The notes under the pieces: model-generated | What the model saw: only the letters and a program-made list of their open reading frames with translations | Database searches by the model: none | Told to the model about the DNA's origin: nothing | Translations under genes and position numbers: made by a program | Assembly: GCF_031085375.1 (NCBI RefSeq) | Contig: NZ_JAVCWF010000001.1 | Coordinates: 2,480,001 to 2,544,000 of the forward strand | From: Lactiplantibacillus brownii | GTDB lineage: Bacteria; Bacillota; Bacilli; Lactobacillales; Lactobacillaceae | Length of the DNA: 64,000 nucleotides | Direction: 5' to 3' | Shown: positions 1-9,546 of the stretch, piece by piece | Numbering within the stretch: the first letter of the stretch is position 1 | How the letters are laid out: every line of letters starts with the position of its first letter

Positions 1-107
1 AACTTAATCGTCGATACGATTGCTGGAATGATTTCCACGACAATTGGGATTAGCGCCCAAGTGATCCAGAAACCCATTCTGGTCAGTGCTAGATTAATCC
101 AGTACAT
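1..107 (-). CDS. Exosortase-G-associated glycosyltransferase, N-terminal fragment (cut by window edge)
   Basis: An ATG at 107 shares one base with the TGA of the upstream exosortase gene (TGATG arrangement), so the two are probably translationally coupled. The 35 visible codons encode a hydrophobic start (MYWINLALTRMGFWITWALI and onward) that looks like a first membrane segment. In Firmicutes the exosortase XrtG is normally followed by a dedicated membrane glycosyltransferase, and this position and N-terminus fit that. The catalytic part lies outside the window, so the glycosyltransferase assignment is inference from gene order rather than from motifs. Confidence 0.5.
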   Translation of the reverse strand, partial: MYWINLALTRMGFWITWALIPIVVEIIPAIVSTIK

Positions 108-706
108 CACAACTTATCGTGCCTCCAATCCAGAAATTCTCGATAGATTCCACGTGCCAACTGTGAATAAGTAAAAACGTTGTAATACAAGGCAATCACT
201 AAAACGTAAAACACCAGTCGTCCAATGATTGAATGGGCAATAAAGAACGTTTCACCACCGCCAAAATGCACGATAACAATCACAACAACCAACCGTAAAA
301 CATTAATCAAGTAAATATAAACTAGGCCAAAAAGGCCATAGAACACTTTTTCTTTGCGTTCATACATCGGGAAAAACGCCACCAAAGCAATAAACGCACA
401 GGTTTCAATAATTCCAGAACATTCATAATCAATTGACATCATGACCGCATTTTGACCATTACCGATGTAAACAAGTCCAGATTTAAACAGGACAGTGCAC
501 CAATTCGTGATATCACTGAATAGGGCCACACCATGGATAACTGCATGGGTGAAAAACCACACCCAATACGGCCGACTAATCGCTGAAAGGATAAAGAAAA
601 GTCCAGCACTCCCAATAATAAATAAATAAGCGGAAAGCTGGGCTCGCTTTAGCACTGACAGGACGTAAAGCCATACTACAGTTCCCAGTATGATAGTTAC
701 GTTCAT
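107..706 (-). CDS. xrtG: Exosortase family protein XrtG
   Basis: A 199-residue polytopic membrane protein with the three invariant exosortase positions: Cys96 in an ECSG motif, Arg138 after an N-V-L stretch, and His158 in IAHSIIGR. Exosortases are membrane transpeptidase-like enzymes that recognise and process a C-terminal tripartite sorting tail; XrtG is the Gram-positive type. The likely substrate is encoded immediately upstream (753-2060) and carries the matching C-terminal tail. Transcription order on the minus strand is substrate, exosortase, then a glycosyltransferase that overlaps the stop codon. The ATG at 706 has an AGGA-type ribosome site about ten bases before it. Length is normal for the short XrtG family. 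The function is predicted from family knowledge, not proven biochemically. Confidence 0.88.
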   Translation of the reverse strand: MNVTIILGTVVWLYVLSVLKRAQLSAYLFIIGSAGLFFILSAISRPYWVWFFTHAVIHGVALFSDITNWCTVLFKSGLVYIGNGQNAVMMSIDYECSGIIETCAFIALVAFFPMYERKEKVFYGLFGLVYIYLINVLRLVVVIVIVHFGGGETFFIAHSIIGRLVFYVLVIALYYNVFTYSQLARGIYREFLDWRHDKL

Positions 707-752
707 TTCACATCAGTCCTATTAATTAACTTGTCAAACATTGTAATCCAAA

Positions 753-2060
753 TTACTTACCACTCATTCGACGTCCTTTACGCGTCAATAGACCAGCTTT
801 GCGAAGCCGATAATAACCAAATCCCACAATGGCAACACCAATACCAGAAATCAAGATCGGCCCTGTTGACCCACCGGCCACTGTGACTTTCTGACTCGTA
901 ATGTTTGGGTTGTACATCGTAATTGTTTGCCCTGTCATCGAAGATACACCAAGCTTACCCAAACTAACTTTAAACTCAGCAATATTATACCCATCTTTAC
1001 TGGAAACATAGCCAGTCCCAACATCAATGCCTTGGTCGTCAGCCTGGTTATCGGCACCTTTAAAGGTAACCTTTTGCGCACTGCCCTCAGCGACCTGAGA
1101 GCTCGGCATGTCTTTGGACCAAACATAAACTTTTTTACCACCAATATCGAAGTCATAATCACCATAGCCTGGCACAGTACCATACTTCATGACAACATAG
1201 ACATAAACAGCATCGCCATCACTTACCATGGCAAACTTACCACTATCGTATTGACCACCTGTCAGTGTGACATTCTTCCAGTCAGCAAATTTACCATCGA
1301 TCACAATATTCAGATTATCATTATCGTTATTTGCATTGCCATCCGTGGTCGTGGTGTCTTTCGAACTAGAATCCGCTTTACCATCAATGACCCCGGCAGC
1401 CGTTGAGCTAGAGCTGACACTACTGCTAGAGCTACTTGAAACAACACTACTACTGGTGCTACTACTGCTTGAAGCGGCACTACTACTATCACTACCTGAA
1501 TTTCCCATTGAGGTCACCGTTGTCGTAGCTGCATTACTCCCAATATTAGGGTTAGTGAAAGAGGCTTGTTTTCCGACAACTGTGCCATTAAGTCCAAATG
1601 ACTTCAGGTTGACTCTAAATTCGCCATAATTATTTTTACCATCATTCATCACATAACCGTTACCCACTGTGCCGTACTGTGTGCCATCATAGTCGGACCC
1701 ACCAGTGACCGTAACCGCTTTGGTTTTACCACTGTCAACACTAGTATCGCTCAACCATGCATGATAAGTTTTACCATTGATTATAAAAATATAATCACCA
1801 TGTGTTGGCACATTACCATTTTGCATTTTGACATACACATTGAGGTAACGACCATTATCAACTAATGCGGTTGACCCGTTATAACCATTAGTCAATGTCG
1901 CGCCACTCCAGTCCGAGAACTGACCATCAATTGAAATGGCTGAACTCGTACTGTTGGCTGCCGACGAAGCGGCATTAACCGTCGTCGGTCCCGTTAGCGT
2001 GACAAGGCCTGTCAAACCTAAAACTGCCGCGCCCAAAATCATTAATCTTCGTAACTTCAT
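753..2060 (-). CDS. Secreted Firmicu-CTERM protein, probable exosortase G substrate
   Basis: A 435-residue protein. Residues 1-31 are a Sec signal peptide (MKLRRLMILGAAVLGLTGLV, cleavage near VNA-AS). Two homologous domains of roughly 130 residues follow, each starting with IDGxFxDWxxxTLTxG and ending with an F/Y-NPNI motif. They are separated by a long Ser-rich linker and an Asp/Asn-rich linker. The C-terminus has a short Gly stretch (AGGSTGP), a hydrophobic segment (ILISGIGVAIVGFGYYRL) and a basic tail (RKAGLLTRKGRR), which is the Firmicu-CTERM architecture sorted by XrtG. The gene lies 46 bp upstream of xrtG. A strong GGAGGGAAG ribosome site precedes the ATG at 2060. The ligand of the repeated domains is unknown. 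Confidence 0.85.
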   Translation of the reverse strand: MKLRRLMILGAAVLGLTGLVTLTGPTTVNAASSAANSTSSAISIDGQFSDWSGATLTNGYNGSTALVDNGRYLNVYVKMQNGNVPTHGDYIFIINGKTYHAWLSDTSVDSGKTKAVTVTGGSDYDGTQYGTVGNGYVMNDGKNNYGEFRVNLKSFGLNGTVVGKQASFTNPNIGSNAATTTVTSMGNSGSDSSSAASSSSSTSSSVVSSSSSSSVSSSSTAAGVIDGKADSSSKDTTTTDGNANNDNDNLNIVIDGKFADWKNVTLTGGQYDSGKFAMVSDGDAVYVYVVMKYGTVPGYGDYDFDIGGKKVYVWSKDMPSSQVAEGSAQKVTFKGADNQADDQGIDVGTGYVSSKDGYNIAEFKVSLGKLGVSSMTGQTITMYNPNITSQKVTVAGGSTGPILISGIGVAIVGFGYYRLRKAGLLTRKGRRMSGK

Positions 2061-2461
2061 AATGTCAGCTTCCCTCCAAAATTAAGAAACTTTCAATACT
2101 CTACTCGCTGTCTTCATCGTGCTTGCATCATTATGCTTATTAATTATCGGTTTCTGCTTATACTATGCCACTACCACAATGATTAAACAAGATAACAATT
2201 GCCACGCTCAAATCGTCCCTACCACCAAGCTTTTCGAGGCTTAAATGTTCGGCTTGATTACTAACTAATCTTCGTAAAGACACATAAGATTAAGCTTTTA
2301 ATCAATTGATTCAATCAGTTTAAGTGCTTTAACTATTATTGCTACCAATAAATTTAAGTGGCAACAAATAAAGTTAAACCAATTCGATTTTATAGTCATA
2401 TCTTATGTCCACCTACATTGTACTAGCTTTCGTCGAAATTGGCGAACGATATTCTCACAAA
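2061..2461. other. Intergenic region between divergent genes
   Basis: About 400 bp of AT-rich DNA. It must contain the promoter of the leftward exosortase module. The stretch 2086-2238 on the plus strand is open and hydrophobic at its start but has no usable start codon or ribosome site; it may be a remnant of a small membrane peptide. Nothing else is recognisable. Confidence 0.4.
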
Positions 2462-2471
2462 TTGACAACCC

Positions 2472-2501
2472 TTGCGTTGTGCCACCAATGGCCGCTATAA
2501 T
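2472..2501 (+). promoter_or_regulatory. Probable promoter of the deformylase-apbE pair
   Basis: A perfect TATAAT at 2496-2501 is preceded by TTGCGT at 2472-2477 with an 18-bp spacer. The ATG of the next gene is 33 bases further on, behind a GGGAGGAAA ribosome site. Confidence 0.5.
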
Positions 2502-2533
2502 AGCCTTACTACACTTTATTGGGAGGAAATTTC

Positions 2534-2944
2534 ATGATTAAACCGGTTGTGCATGATCCAGCTATTTTGAGTCAAGTCGCCGTCCCCGCGACTAAATTAG
2601 ACGCAAACACTGTCACTGATTTATTAGATACATTGCAAGCCAACTCAGCTAATTGTGTCGGGATGGCGGCCAACATGATTGGTGTCAACCAACAAATTAT
2701 TGTTGTGCAAATGGGGCCTGTCGCAGTACCAATGCTTAATCCTAAAATCATTAAACAACAACTGCCCTATCAAACCACGGAAGGTTGCTTGTCGTTAACT
2801 GGTGAGCGGCCCACTAAACGTTACAAACAAATCACGGTTCAATTTTTGGACCGTCAATTTCAATCACAGCAACAAACATTTTCTGATTTTATTGCACAAA
2901 TTATTCAACATGAAGTCGACCATTTGGCCGGTATTTTGATTTAG
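2534..2944 (+). CDS. Small peptide deformylase homologue
   Basis: A 136-residue member of the peptide deformylase family, metal enzymes that remove the formyl group from the initiator methionine of new proteins. All metal and catalytic residues are present: Cys85 in EGCLS, and His126-Glu127-x-x-His130 in HEVDH. Motif I is divergent, GMAANMIG instead of the usual GxGLAAxQ, which removes the glutamine that helps hold the active site. The protein is also shorter than the main Gram-positive deformylase (about 185 residues). It may therefore be a secondary or specialised enzyme rather than the housekeeping one. The ATG at 2534 is chosen because GGGAGGAAA lies 5-9 bases upstream. It is 17 bp from apbE and probably co-transcribed with it. 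Confidence 0.8.
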   Translation: MIKPVVHDPAILSQVAVPATKLDANTVTDLLDTLQANSANCVGMAANMIGVNQQIIVVQMGPVAVPMLNPKIIKQQLPYQTTEGCLSLTGERPTKRYKQITVQFLDRQFQSQQQTFSDFIAQIIQHEVDHLAGILI

Positions 2945-2961
2945 CATAGGACTGATAAATT

Positions 2962-3963
2962 ATGGAAACAATCAATTTTAATGGTCGACCGGCAACGCCA
3001 ATGCTGGCACAACAACGGCGCCATATGGCTCATTTTGCCCTTGGCACCGATATTGATCTGACCCTCTTTGGTAGTGACAGTAACGCTTATCTTCAACACG
3101 CGTGTGACTTAATCGACCAATATGAAGATCGGCTGACAGTGAATCGTTCACAATCGGAAGTCATGGCTATCAACCAAAGCGCTCGCGTCACACCGGTTCA
3201 AGTTAGTGCCGCCACCTACAGTTTAGTCAAAAAGGCAATTACGTTGAGTCAGCAACATTTTGGCTTTAATGCTTTAATTGGGCCATTAGTAAAGCTATGG
3301 CGAATCGGATTCAACGACGCCCAAGTTCCTACACCAGCGGAAATTGACGACCGTCTATTACTAGTCGACCCCGAACAGGTGAGTTGTGACGATCAAAACC
3401 TAAGTGTTTATTTAAAACGCCCAGGTATGGAACTAGATCTGGGCGGCATCGCCAAAGGTTACATTGCCGATCGTATCCAAGATTATTGGGAAGCCTTTGG
3501 CCAACGTGCCGGCATGATCAATCTTGGCGGCAACCTACTGATGGTCGGTGATTCCCCACTTCACGCAGACCACGATTGGCGCGTGGGCATTCAAAATCCC
3601 CTCTCACCACGTGGCAATGCGATTGCCAGCGTCCAAATCGGCCCTTGTTCGGCAGTCACCAGTGGTATTTACGAACGCCACTTGGAGGTAAACGGCAAAT
3701 CCTACCATCATATTCTGGATTCAAAGACCGGCTATCCTCGTCAAAATGACTTGTTGAGCGTCACTATTTTTTCAAAAGCTTCCATTGATGGTGAGATTGA
3801 AACAACTCGGCTTTTCTTCGCTGGTAAACCTGAAGCTGGTTGGGGCATTGACCGTGATGATTTGTATGGCGCAATTTTTGTCACCAAAGAAAAGCAGATT
3901 CAGGTTGTGGGCTTACCAACTGCAAGTGTTACTTTGCTGGATGATAACTTTACGATTGATTAA
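2962..3963 (+). CDS. apbE: FAD:protein FMN transferase (ApbE family)
   Basis: A 333-residue ApbE-type flavin transferase. It uses FAD to attach FMN covalently to a Thr or Ser of target flavoproteins, such as fumarate-reductase-like or electron-transfer proteins. Visible family features are SEVMAIN near residue 65, the LGGIAKGYIADR segment near 160, GMINLGGN near 183, and the TSGIYERH...YHHILDSKTGYP block near 230-255, which binds the nucleotide and divalent metal. There is no lipoprotein signal, so it should act in the cytoplasm, unlike exported ApbE lipoproteins. No obvious flavoprotein target lies in this window. It follows the deformylase homologue by 17 bp and ends at a strong bidirectional terminator. 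Confidence 0.88.
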   Translation: METINFNGRPATPMLAQQRRHMAHFALGTDIDLTLFGSDSNAYLQHACDLIDQYEDRLTVNRSQSEVMAINQSARVTPVQVSAATYSLVKKAITLSQQHFGFNALIGPLVKLWRIGFNDAQVPTPAEIDDRLLLVDPEQVSCDDQNLSVYLKRPGMELDLGGIAKGYIADRIQDYWEAFGQRAGMINLGGNLLMVGDSPLHADHDWRVGIQNPLSPRGNAIASVQIGPCSAVTSGIYERHLEVNGKSYHHILDSKTGYPRQNDLLSVTIFSKASIDGEIETTRLFFAGKPEAGWGIDRDDLYGAIFVTKEKQIQVVGLPTASVTLLDDNFTID

Positions 3964-4004
3964 AAAATAACGTCACGACTAATTGACAGCCGTGACGTTA
4001 TTTT
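3964..4004. terminator. Bidirectional rho-independent terminator
   Basis: A perfect 14-bp stem (AAAATAACGTCACG, 3964-3977, with its complement 3991-4004) separates the convergent apbE and diguanylate cyclase genes; A and T runs flank both sides. Confidence 0.9.
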
Positions 4005-4030
4005 AGTGTAGTGCTTTAAATGATCAAATC

Positions 4031-5224
4031 TTAATTTGTGGTGATTGTTTTTCCTTCAACGGTAATGCGATCACGACCAGCTTTCTTAGACTGATAGAGA
4101 TACTGATCTACGCGAGTAAACCAACTCGTAAACGTCAGGTCTTCCGGTTGCAGTTGTGAAATACCAAAAGAAACGGTCACTTGTAAGGATTCCCCATTAA
4201 ACTTTAACGTTTGGGCTTCTAAATCATGTCGAATCGTCGTAATCGATGTCGTGGCATCAGCCACCGGCACCGCGCGAAAGATGACAACAAATTCTTCGCC
4301 ACCATAACGGAATAATTCACCATGCGATTTATGTGCCACCAATTCATGTTCGAAATGGTCCGCAACATATTTCAAAACCGCATCTCCCGTGGTGTGACCA
4401 TGCAAATCATTGAACTGTTTAAAATGATCAATGTCGAACATTGCCATCGTTACTGGCACCCGGGTTCGTTTCCGGTAAACTTCAAAGACTTCAGCGGTGA
4501 CGGTATCAAAGCTGGCCCGGTTACGCACACCCGTCAGCTCATCAAAGTTCACCTGTTGGCTCAACAACGTGTAACGTTCCATCGCTTTGCTCATCCACTG
4601 AATTCCCATATGCAATAGACCAATGTAGCCCATAAAGCCAACCAACATAAATAACGTAAATAATAAATTAAATGGATGGATCGACCAAATGATGAACCAC
4701 CAAGTCCCACCGTACACAGCTTGAAGTGAAAAGTATTGCCACTTGGAGGCCATGACTTCGGTCCGATGACGAGAGAAATAGATAATTCCGACAATTAATA
4801 GCGCAACCATAATGACAAAAATCGGGATATATTGCGTACTTGATCCCAAATAAATCCCCTGGCTATAAATAAAAATTGGCATAATGATATTGATCATTCC
4901 AATTGTCGGACCCCACATGGTATACAACGCAAATAATAAAATGGTGAGTTGCGCTGTCGCATAAGACCACGTCAACACGGAACCAGAATTGATCGCATAG
5001 ACCGCCGAACGGACGATCAACATGCTTAGCAGCACACTGCCTGTTTCAGCGAGATGTACGAGCAACGTAAAATGACGATTTCGTAATCGTAACGCGCGAT
5101 GCTCAAGGACGTACGTCATAATTGACATCAACGCAATCAGACCGGTTGTCATGAATGCGATGATAAGTGTCTTCATATTAAAAATATTGGTTAGAAATTG
5201 GACTAAATGTTGATCTATTTGCAC
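4031..5224 (-). CDS. Membrane-bound diguanylate cyclase (GGDEF), paralogue 1
   Basis: A 397-residue protein with about six hydrophobic segments in residues 15-205 and a C-terminal GGDEF domain from about residue 225. The active-site loop reads FRYGGEEF, the active GGEEF form, and the upstream MAMFDIDHFKQFND block carries the metal-binding Asp. The predicted reaction is 2 GTP to cyclic di-GMP on the inner membrane face. The RxxD inhibitory site normally five residues before the loop is not visible (HGELF is there instead), so product inhibition may be missing. It starts at GTG 5224 behind a GAGG ribosome site. It is a clear paralogue of the gene at 49953-51149. The membrane domain probably senses an unknown signal. 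Confidence 0.9.
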   Translation of the reverse strand: MQIDQHLVQFLTNIFNMKTLIIAFMTTGLIALMSIMTYVLEHRALRLRNRHFTLLVHLAETGSVLLSMLIVRSAVYAINSGSVLTWSYATAQLTILLFALYTMWGPTIGMINIIMPIFIYSQGIYLGSSTQYIPIFVIMVALLIVGIIYFSRHRTEVMASKWQYFSLQAVYGGTWWFIIWSIHPFNLLFTLFMLVGFMGYIGLLHMGIQWMSKAMERYTLLSQQVNFDELTGVRNRASFDTVTAEVFEVYRKRTRVPVTMAMFDIDHFKQFNDLHGHTTGDAVLKYVADHFEHELVAHKSHGELFRYGGEEFVVIFRAVPVADATTSITTIRHDLEAQTLKFNGESLQVTVSFGISQLQPEDLTFTSWFTRVDQYLYQSKKAGRDRITVEGKTITTN

Positions 5225-5534
5225 ATTAGTTACCTCGTCTGATTAAATCCTAAAAAGATATCGTTGTTAAGCGTACCATGAAATCCAGCACATTGTTAGT
5301 CACAAAAAGACGGAAACTAGCAATCAGCGCTTAAATGTAACCGCTTCATAAAATTCTCATGTGATAAAGTTGCTGCCAAAATAAAGTAACCTAAAATTAC
5401 GTTAATTATTTTGGACGGTTGACTAACCATTCTACTGGCAATCACTACTTTTGGCAATGATTTTCTATCAAGCTGTCGAAATCTATTGCCGTTACCACGT
5501 AGTCTTTTAAGTTATTAGCCTAAAAAAATTTGCT
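5225..5534. other. Intergenic region
   Basis: About 310 bp between the start of the diguanylate cyclase gene and the terminator of the next leftward gene. It must contain the cyclase promoter. No further structure or ORF was recognised. Confidence 0.4.
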
Positions 5535-5572
5535 AAAAAGCCGACCCGTTTTTCAACGACTCGGCTTTTTTT
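5535..5572 (-). terminator. Rho-independent terminator
   Basis: A ten-bp stem AAAAAGCCGA / TCGGCTTTTT (5535-5544 and 5561-5570), eight bases beyond the stop codon of the leftward surface-protein gene. Confidence 0.85.
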
Positions 5573-5580
5573 ACAATTAT

Positions 5581-8500
5581 TTAGTGACGTTTGCGGGCAA
5601 CAACATAGGCCATTGCGCCCATTAATAATGCGCCCAAAGCTTTGAACCAACTCGCATGAGTTTCATCGGTTTGTGGTAATTGATCGCCTTGATCAGCCGT
5701 GTGACTGACCGGCTGTAAATTTGAATCATCCGTTCTGGTTGCCACCGGTGCCGGTGTGGCGTGGCGTGGTGTCACGCCAACACTAGGCTGCACTGCCTCA
5801 ACACGTTTTGACTCAGTAGTAGGTGTTGGTGTGCTAACAGGTTCAGCAGTTTTAGACTTATCAGCTTCCTGATGGCTTGCCACTGATTGACCTACTTCAG
5901 GCATTTTATCATCAGACTGAGCAGTTCCTGAATCATCCTGTTCTGGGTGATCTGATTCGGGAGTTTCTAACCCTGGCGTTTCTGAGTCCGAATCATCCTG
6001 TTCTTTTTCTCCTGGCTCTGGTGCCCATGGTCCTGGTGTACCCGGTTCTGGTGTTCCTGGTTCTGGTGTTCCTGGTTCTGGTGTTCCTGGCCCTGGATTC
6101 CCTGGTTCTGGATTCCCTGGTTCGACGTCAGTTTCAGCAAGTTCATAGACAAATGTTAAGTTCCCGCCATTTTCATCAAAAGTTCCGGTTGCTGAACCCT
6201 GGGTTGTCTTCAGACGATAACCGTCAATTGTCAACGCGGCCGTTTCATAAGCACTACCAACTTCACCAGTTAATACGACCTCTTTGGCGATGGCTTGTCC
6301 TTTTTCATCAACATAATGAATCGTAAGCGTCCCATTTTTAGCCGCAATTTTTCGATAAATAAACTTGACAGTCTGGGTTTGATCACCCAACGTGCCACTA
6401 GTTTCCCCCTCTACTTTGACAAGTTCGTAGCCAGCAATCTGCTTGGCTTCGGCAGAATACGCTTCGCCCATTTTCCCATTAAGGGTCATTTCGTCCGCAA
6501 TAGTTTGGCCGTTTTCATCCACATATTGAACCGTGATCGGTTGTGCTTCACCCGCATCCGCAGCATCTTTCACATAATGGTAAACCACGGTTGTCGATTG
6601 TTTAGCAAACTGACCGGTTTGATTTGCCGGTGTTTCAACGAGTGTATAGCCGTCAATTTCTTTAGGCTCAGTTTGATACGCACTGTCCACTTTACCCGTC
6701 AACTTTTCGTCGGCACTGATTGTCTTCCCGTTTTGGTCGACATATTGGACCGTCACTTCACCCGCCTTGCGATAAATAACCGTGTAGCTGTTGTCCCAAT
6801 CTTGATAGTAAGCGTCAGGTAAGCTATCTGCAAAATAGCCCGGAATCTCTTTAGCCGTTGGGAACTTGATCTGATCGCCAAACTTCCCGGTTAGTTGGAC
6901 GTCCGCTCCCGCTGAAGTACCATCTTCATATTCATAATGGACCGTCGCCGTTTTTGATTTGATACGGAAGACCAGTTGAATCGTCTGGTCGCCAACGTAT
7001 TTTCCGTGAACCTGATTACCGGTTACTGTAACCAATTGACCGTTATCCGTGGCTTGCACAAAGTCATAGCCAGGTAAAAATGGTAAAGTTGCTTGCCAGT
7101 CATCGCCAAATGTCCCTTGTTGACCAGGAATAGTCGCGTTCGGAATTGGTTGGCCATTTTCGTCTACGACTTCGAAGTTGACCGCTGGCTTCACGGGTGC
7201 CAACACATAAGTCAAATGCGCCAGGTCCTTGTTTGGTGTCCAATTTGATGACCCTTTAATTTCTTTGATACCGTAATGTTGTCCCTTCAAGGCCTGTAAC
7301 CGATCACGAACTTGCTGATCACCATTGACATCATAAGGCTGATCTAGTGGCTGATTGAGCACGACATCTGATCCTAAATGTTGGCCATTTTCATCCACAA
7401 ACTCAATTTGAATCGAGCCACTGTCATCATTCACGATTTCAAATGGAATCAGAACATAACCGTCACAAGGATAACCATGCGCGCCCATCCAGTCGTCATG
7501 CCATTGATACTTCAAATAGCCGCTCTGCTTAAAATTCGTCCATTCAATTGTCGTGTCAGTTAGGTTAGTACCATCCGCATCCGACCCCGCCACTGGTGTA
7601 ATGGCTAAATTCTTATCCCGGTTTTGTCCAAAGGCAAAAGATGGTGTCACTAATTTGCCAGTTTTTGGATCAACATTTAATTGGACCGTGTCTTTCAGAG
7701 TCACTTTTTGATTAGCAATCGTCACTGACTTAGGTAGCGTGGATAGTGAACTTGCTAGCGGTGAAAAGTCAGAAATGTGATTATAGGATAAACTCAACTG
7801 TTCCAAATGCAGTCCTGCCAATCCCGAAATATCATCGATGTCATTCATTTGAACATTGATTTCGACCAAATGCTCATGATTTTTTAATGCACTGATATCC
7901 TTGAGTTTGCCGTAAATAACTAATTTATCTTGCCATTTCTCATTAGCATCCAAGTCTGGCGTAAACCAGAAATTTTCTAAATTAGTCGCGTATTCTAGTC
8001 CCGCTAAGCTAACTGTATTCATCACCGCAAAATAAAAGTCGCGATCCTGTTCTTGATGGTCTGTCGCAATGAAATACTTTTTAAGCTGACTCATCATCGC
8101 TTGCGTGATTTGATTGACATCGGTTAGTCCAAGACCTAATTCATCGTTAATAACCCATAATGTCACTAATTGGAAATTCTTATCTGGCATCCAAGTATTG
8201 ATATCCACTTCAGCTTTAGCATTTCTGACCGGTGCGGCCGTTGCCGATTGTGACATTGGCTTGGCAGATTCTGCTTGCGTTTCAGTTGGCTTAGCCGATT
8301 CACTTTCAACAATCGGCTGAGTCAAATTCACATCTGCCGTGGATTCAGCAGCTAAGTCGTCACCGTTGCTCGCAACCGCCATTGAATCGGCAGAAGTTGC
8401 GACTGAATCTGGTGCTGAGGTCGCTGAATCGGCTAAGCTGTCAGCCGGTGCTGACTGATCAGTCGTCTCATCGGCACTCGTGGTGCTAGAAACAGGCTTT

Positions 8501-9027
8501 TGGTCATTAGCACTGGTAGCAGGTTTCGAGGCTGAACTCGTGGTCACTTCTGGCGCAGTACTCGTTGCCGACCCAGTTGCCTCTGGCGCTTCACTGGTAT
8601 TAGGCGCATTTTCTGCTTCTTGCTCAGTTCCAGTAGCGGTTGACTCAGTTGCAGCTGGTGCTTCACTAGCCTTTGCCGTGCTAGCCGCTGAGGTCTGACC
8701 TTGATCTGTCGCACTGGTTTCAGGTTTAGTTGTAACCATTGACTCAGTTGCGGCTGGTGCTTGTGATGTCATCAATTGATCCTTGTCAGCGCTGTCATTT
8801 TTAGTTGCATTTAATTCTGGCAACTTGACTTCGATTGGATTCGTGACAGGTTTATCTTTGTCAACGGTTACATTTTGACTAACTGCTTCTGTCGCTGGTT
8901 CGTTATTTGCGGCCAACACTTCAACTTGGCTCCCGACGATGGCAATGGTTGCGGTCATTCCCATAATAACCCACATTTTACCTTGTTTGTACATTTTATA
9001 ATGACGCTTAGTTTTTGATAATTGCAT
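5581..9027 (-). CDS. LPXTG-anchored cell-surface adhesin with LRR and MucBP repeats
   Basis: A 1,148-residue wall-anchored protein. The N-terminus carries a KxYKxGKxW-type signal (KMYKQGKMW, near residue 15) followed by a hydrophobic core. Residues about 45-270 are Ser/Thr/Ala/Glu-rich low complexity. Residues about 335-420 are internalin-like leucine-rich repeats ([17 protein letters not shown]..., [20 protein letters not shown]). Residues about 530-965 hold five or six MucBP-like modules (xVxYVDENGQxI...L.G..G..Y...). A PEPGTP-type stalk spans about 969-1005, and LPQTDE with a membrane tail and KRH sits at the end. MucBP modules bind mucin glycans in known family members, so adhesion to mucus or plant surfaces is likely. 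The ATG at 9027 is preferred over one at 9063 because GGGGGAG lies about nine bases before it. Confidence 0.9.
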
Positions 9028-9464
9028 TTGTTTACTCCCCCTGTTTTGGCTTATCGTTATCAATCAACTGCTATAGTATACATTAGGTTTATTCAATTGT
9101 TCAACGCTTTTTTGTCAGCAATAAAATTGCGTGCTAACGATTTTACGAGCATTACAGGGTTTCAAAGCACATAAAAAAAGATATTTTTTTTTGGCAATTA
9201 AGCGATAAAACAATTGATATCAACAATTTTATAAAACGCTTTCACACGCTAAAACACTGGATTTTCAGCATTTATCCGTCATTATTTGTCAAATTATAAT
9301 TAGATTGAATAAAAAATTGATCTTTTTCCAGAAATAATGATTCATCCGTTTAAGCCTAAAGTTCAACTCCAAGTCGATTCAACGATTTGCTTAGCGTTCA
9401 TATAATTGGTATTTCTTATAGTTGTAACTGACCCCAACCCTAAATGCTTTCAGCACAGTGCAAA
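9028..9464. other. Intergenic region with adhesin promoter
   Basis: About 440 bp of very AT-rich DNA. On the minus strand TTGAAC (9100-9105) and TATACT (9077-9082) look like the adhesin promoter with a 17-bp spacer. No gene was found in the remainder. Confidence 0.4.
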
Positions 9465-9496
9465 AAAAGTAGCCAACATCGGCGTCAGCTACTTTT
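9465..9496 (-). terminator. Rho-independent terminator
   Basis: Stem AAAAGTAGC / GCTACTTTT (9465-9473 and 9488-9496). It lies about 50 bp beyond the dihydrouridine synthase gene and reads on the minus strand. Confidence 0.75.
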
Positions 9497-9546
9497 AGAA
9501 TCAGCTATTAACTTATTTTGGCATCTGTCATCATTTTTGTAACCCT

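Noticed and set aside
2086..2238. Hydrophobic plus-strand open stretch before the deformylase gene
   Set aside because: No start codon with a ribosome site precedes it; at best a remnant.
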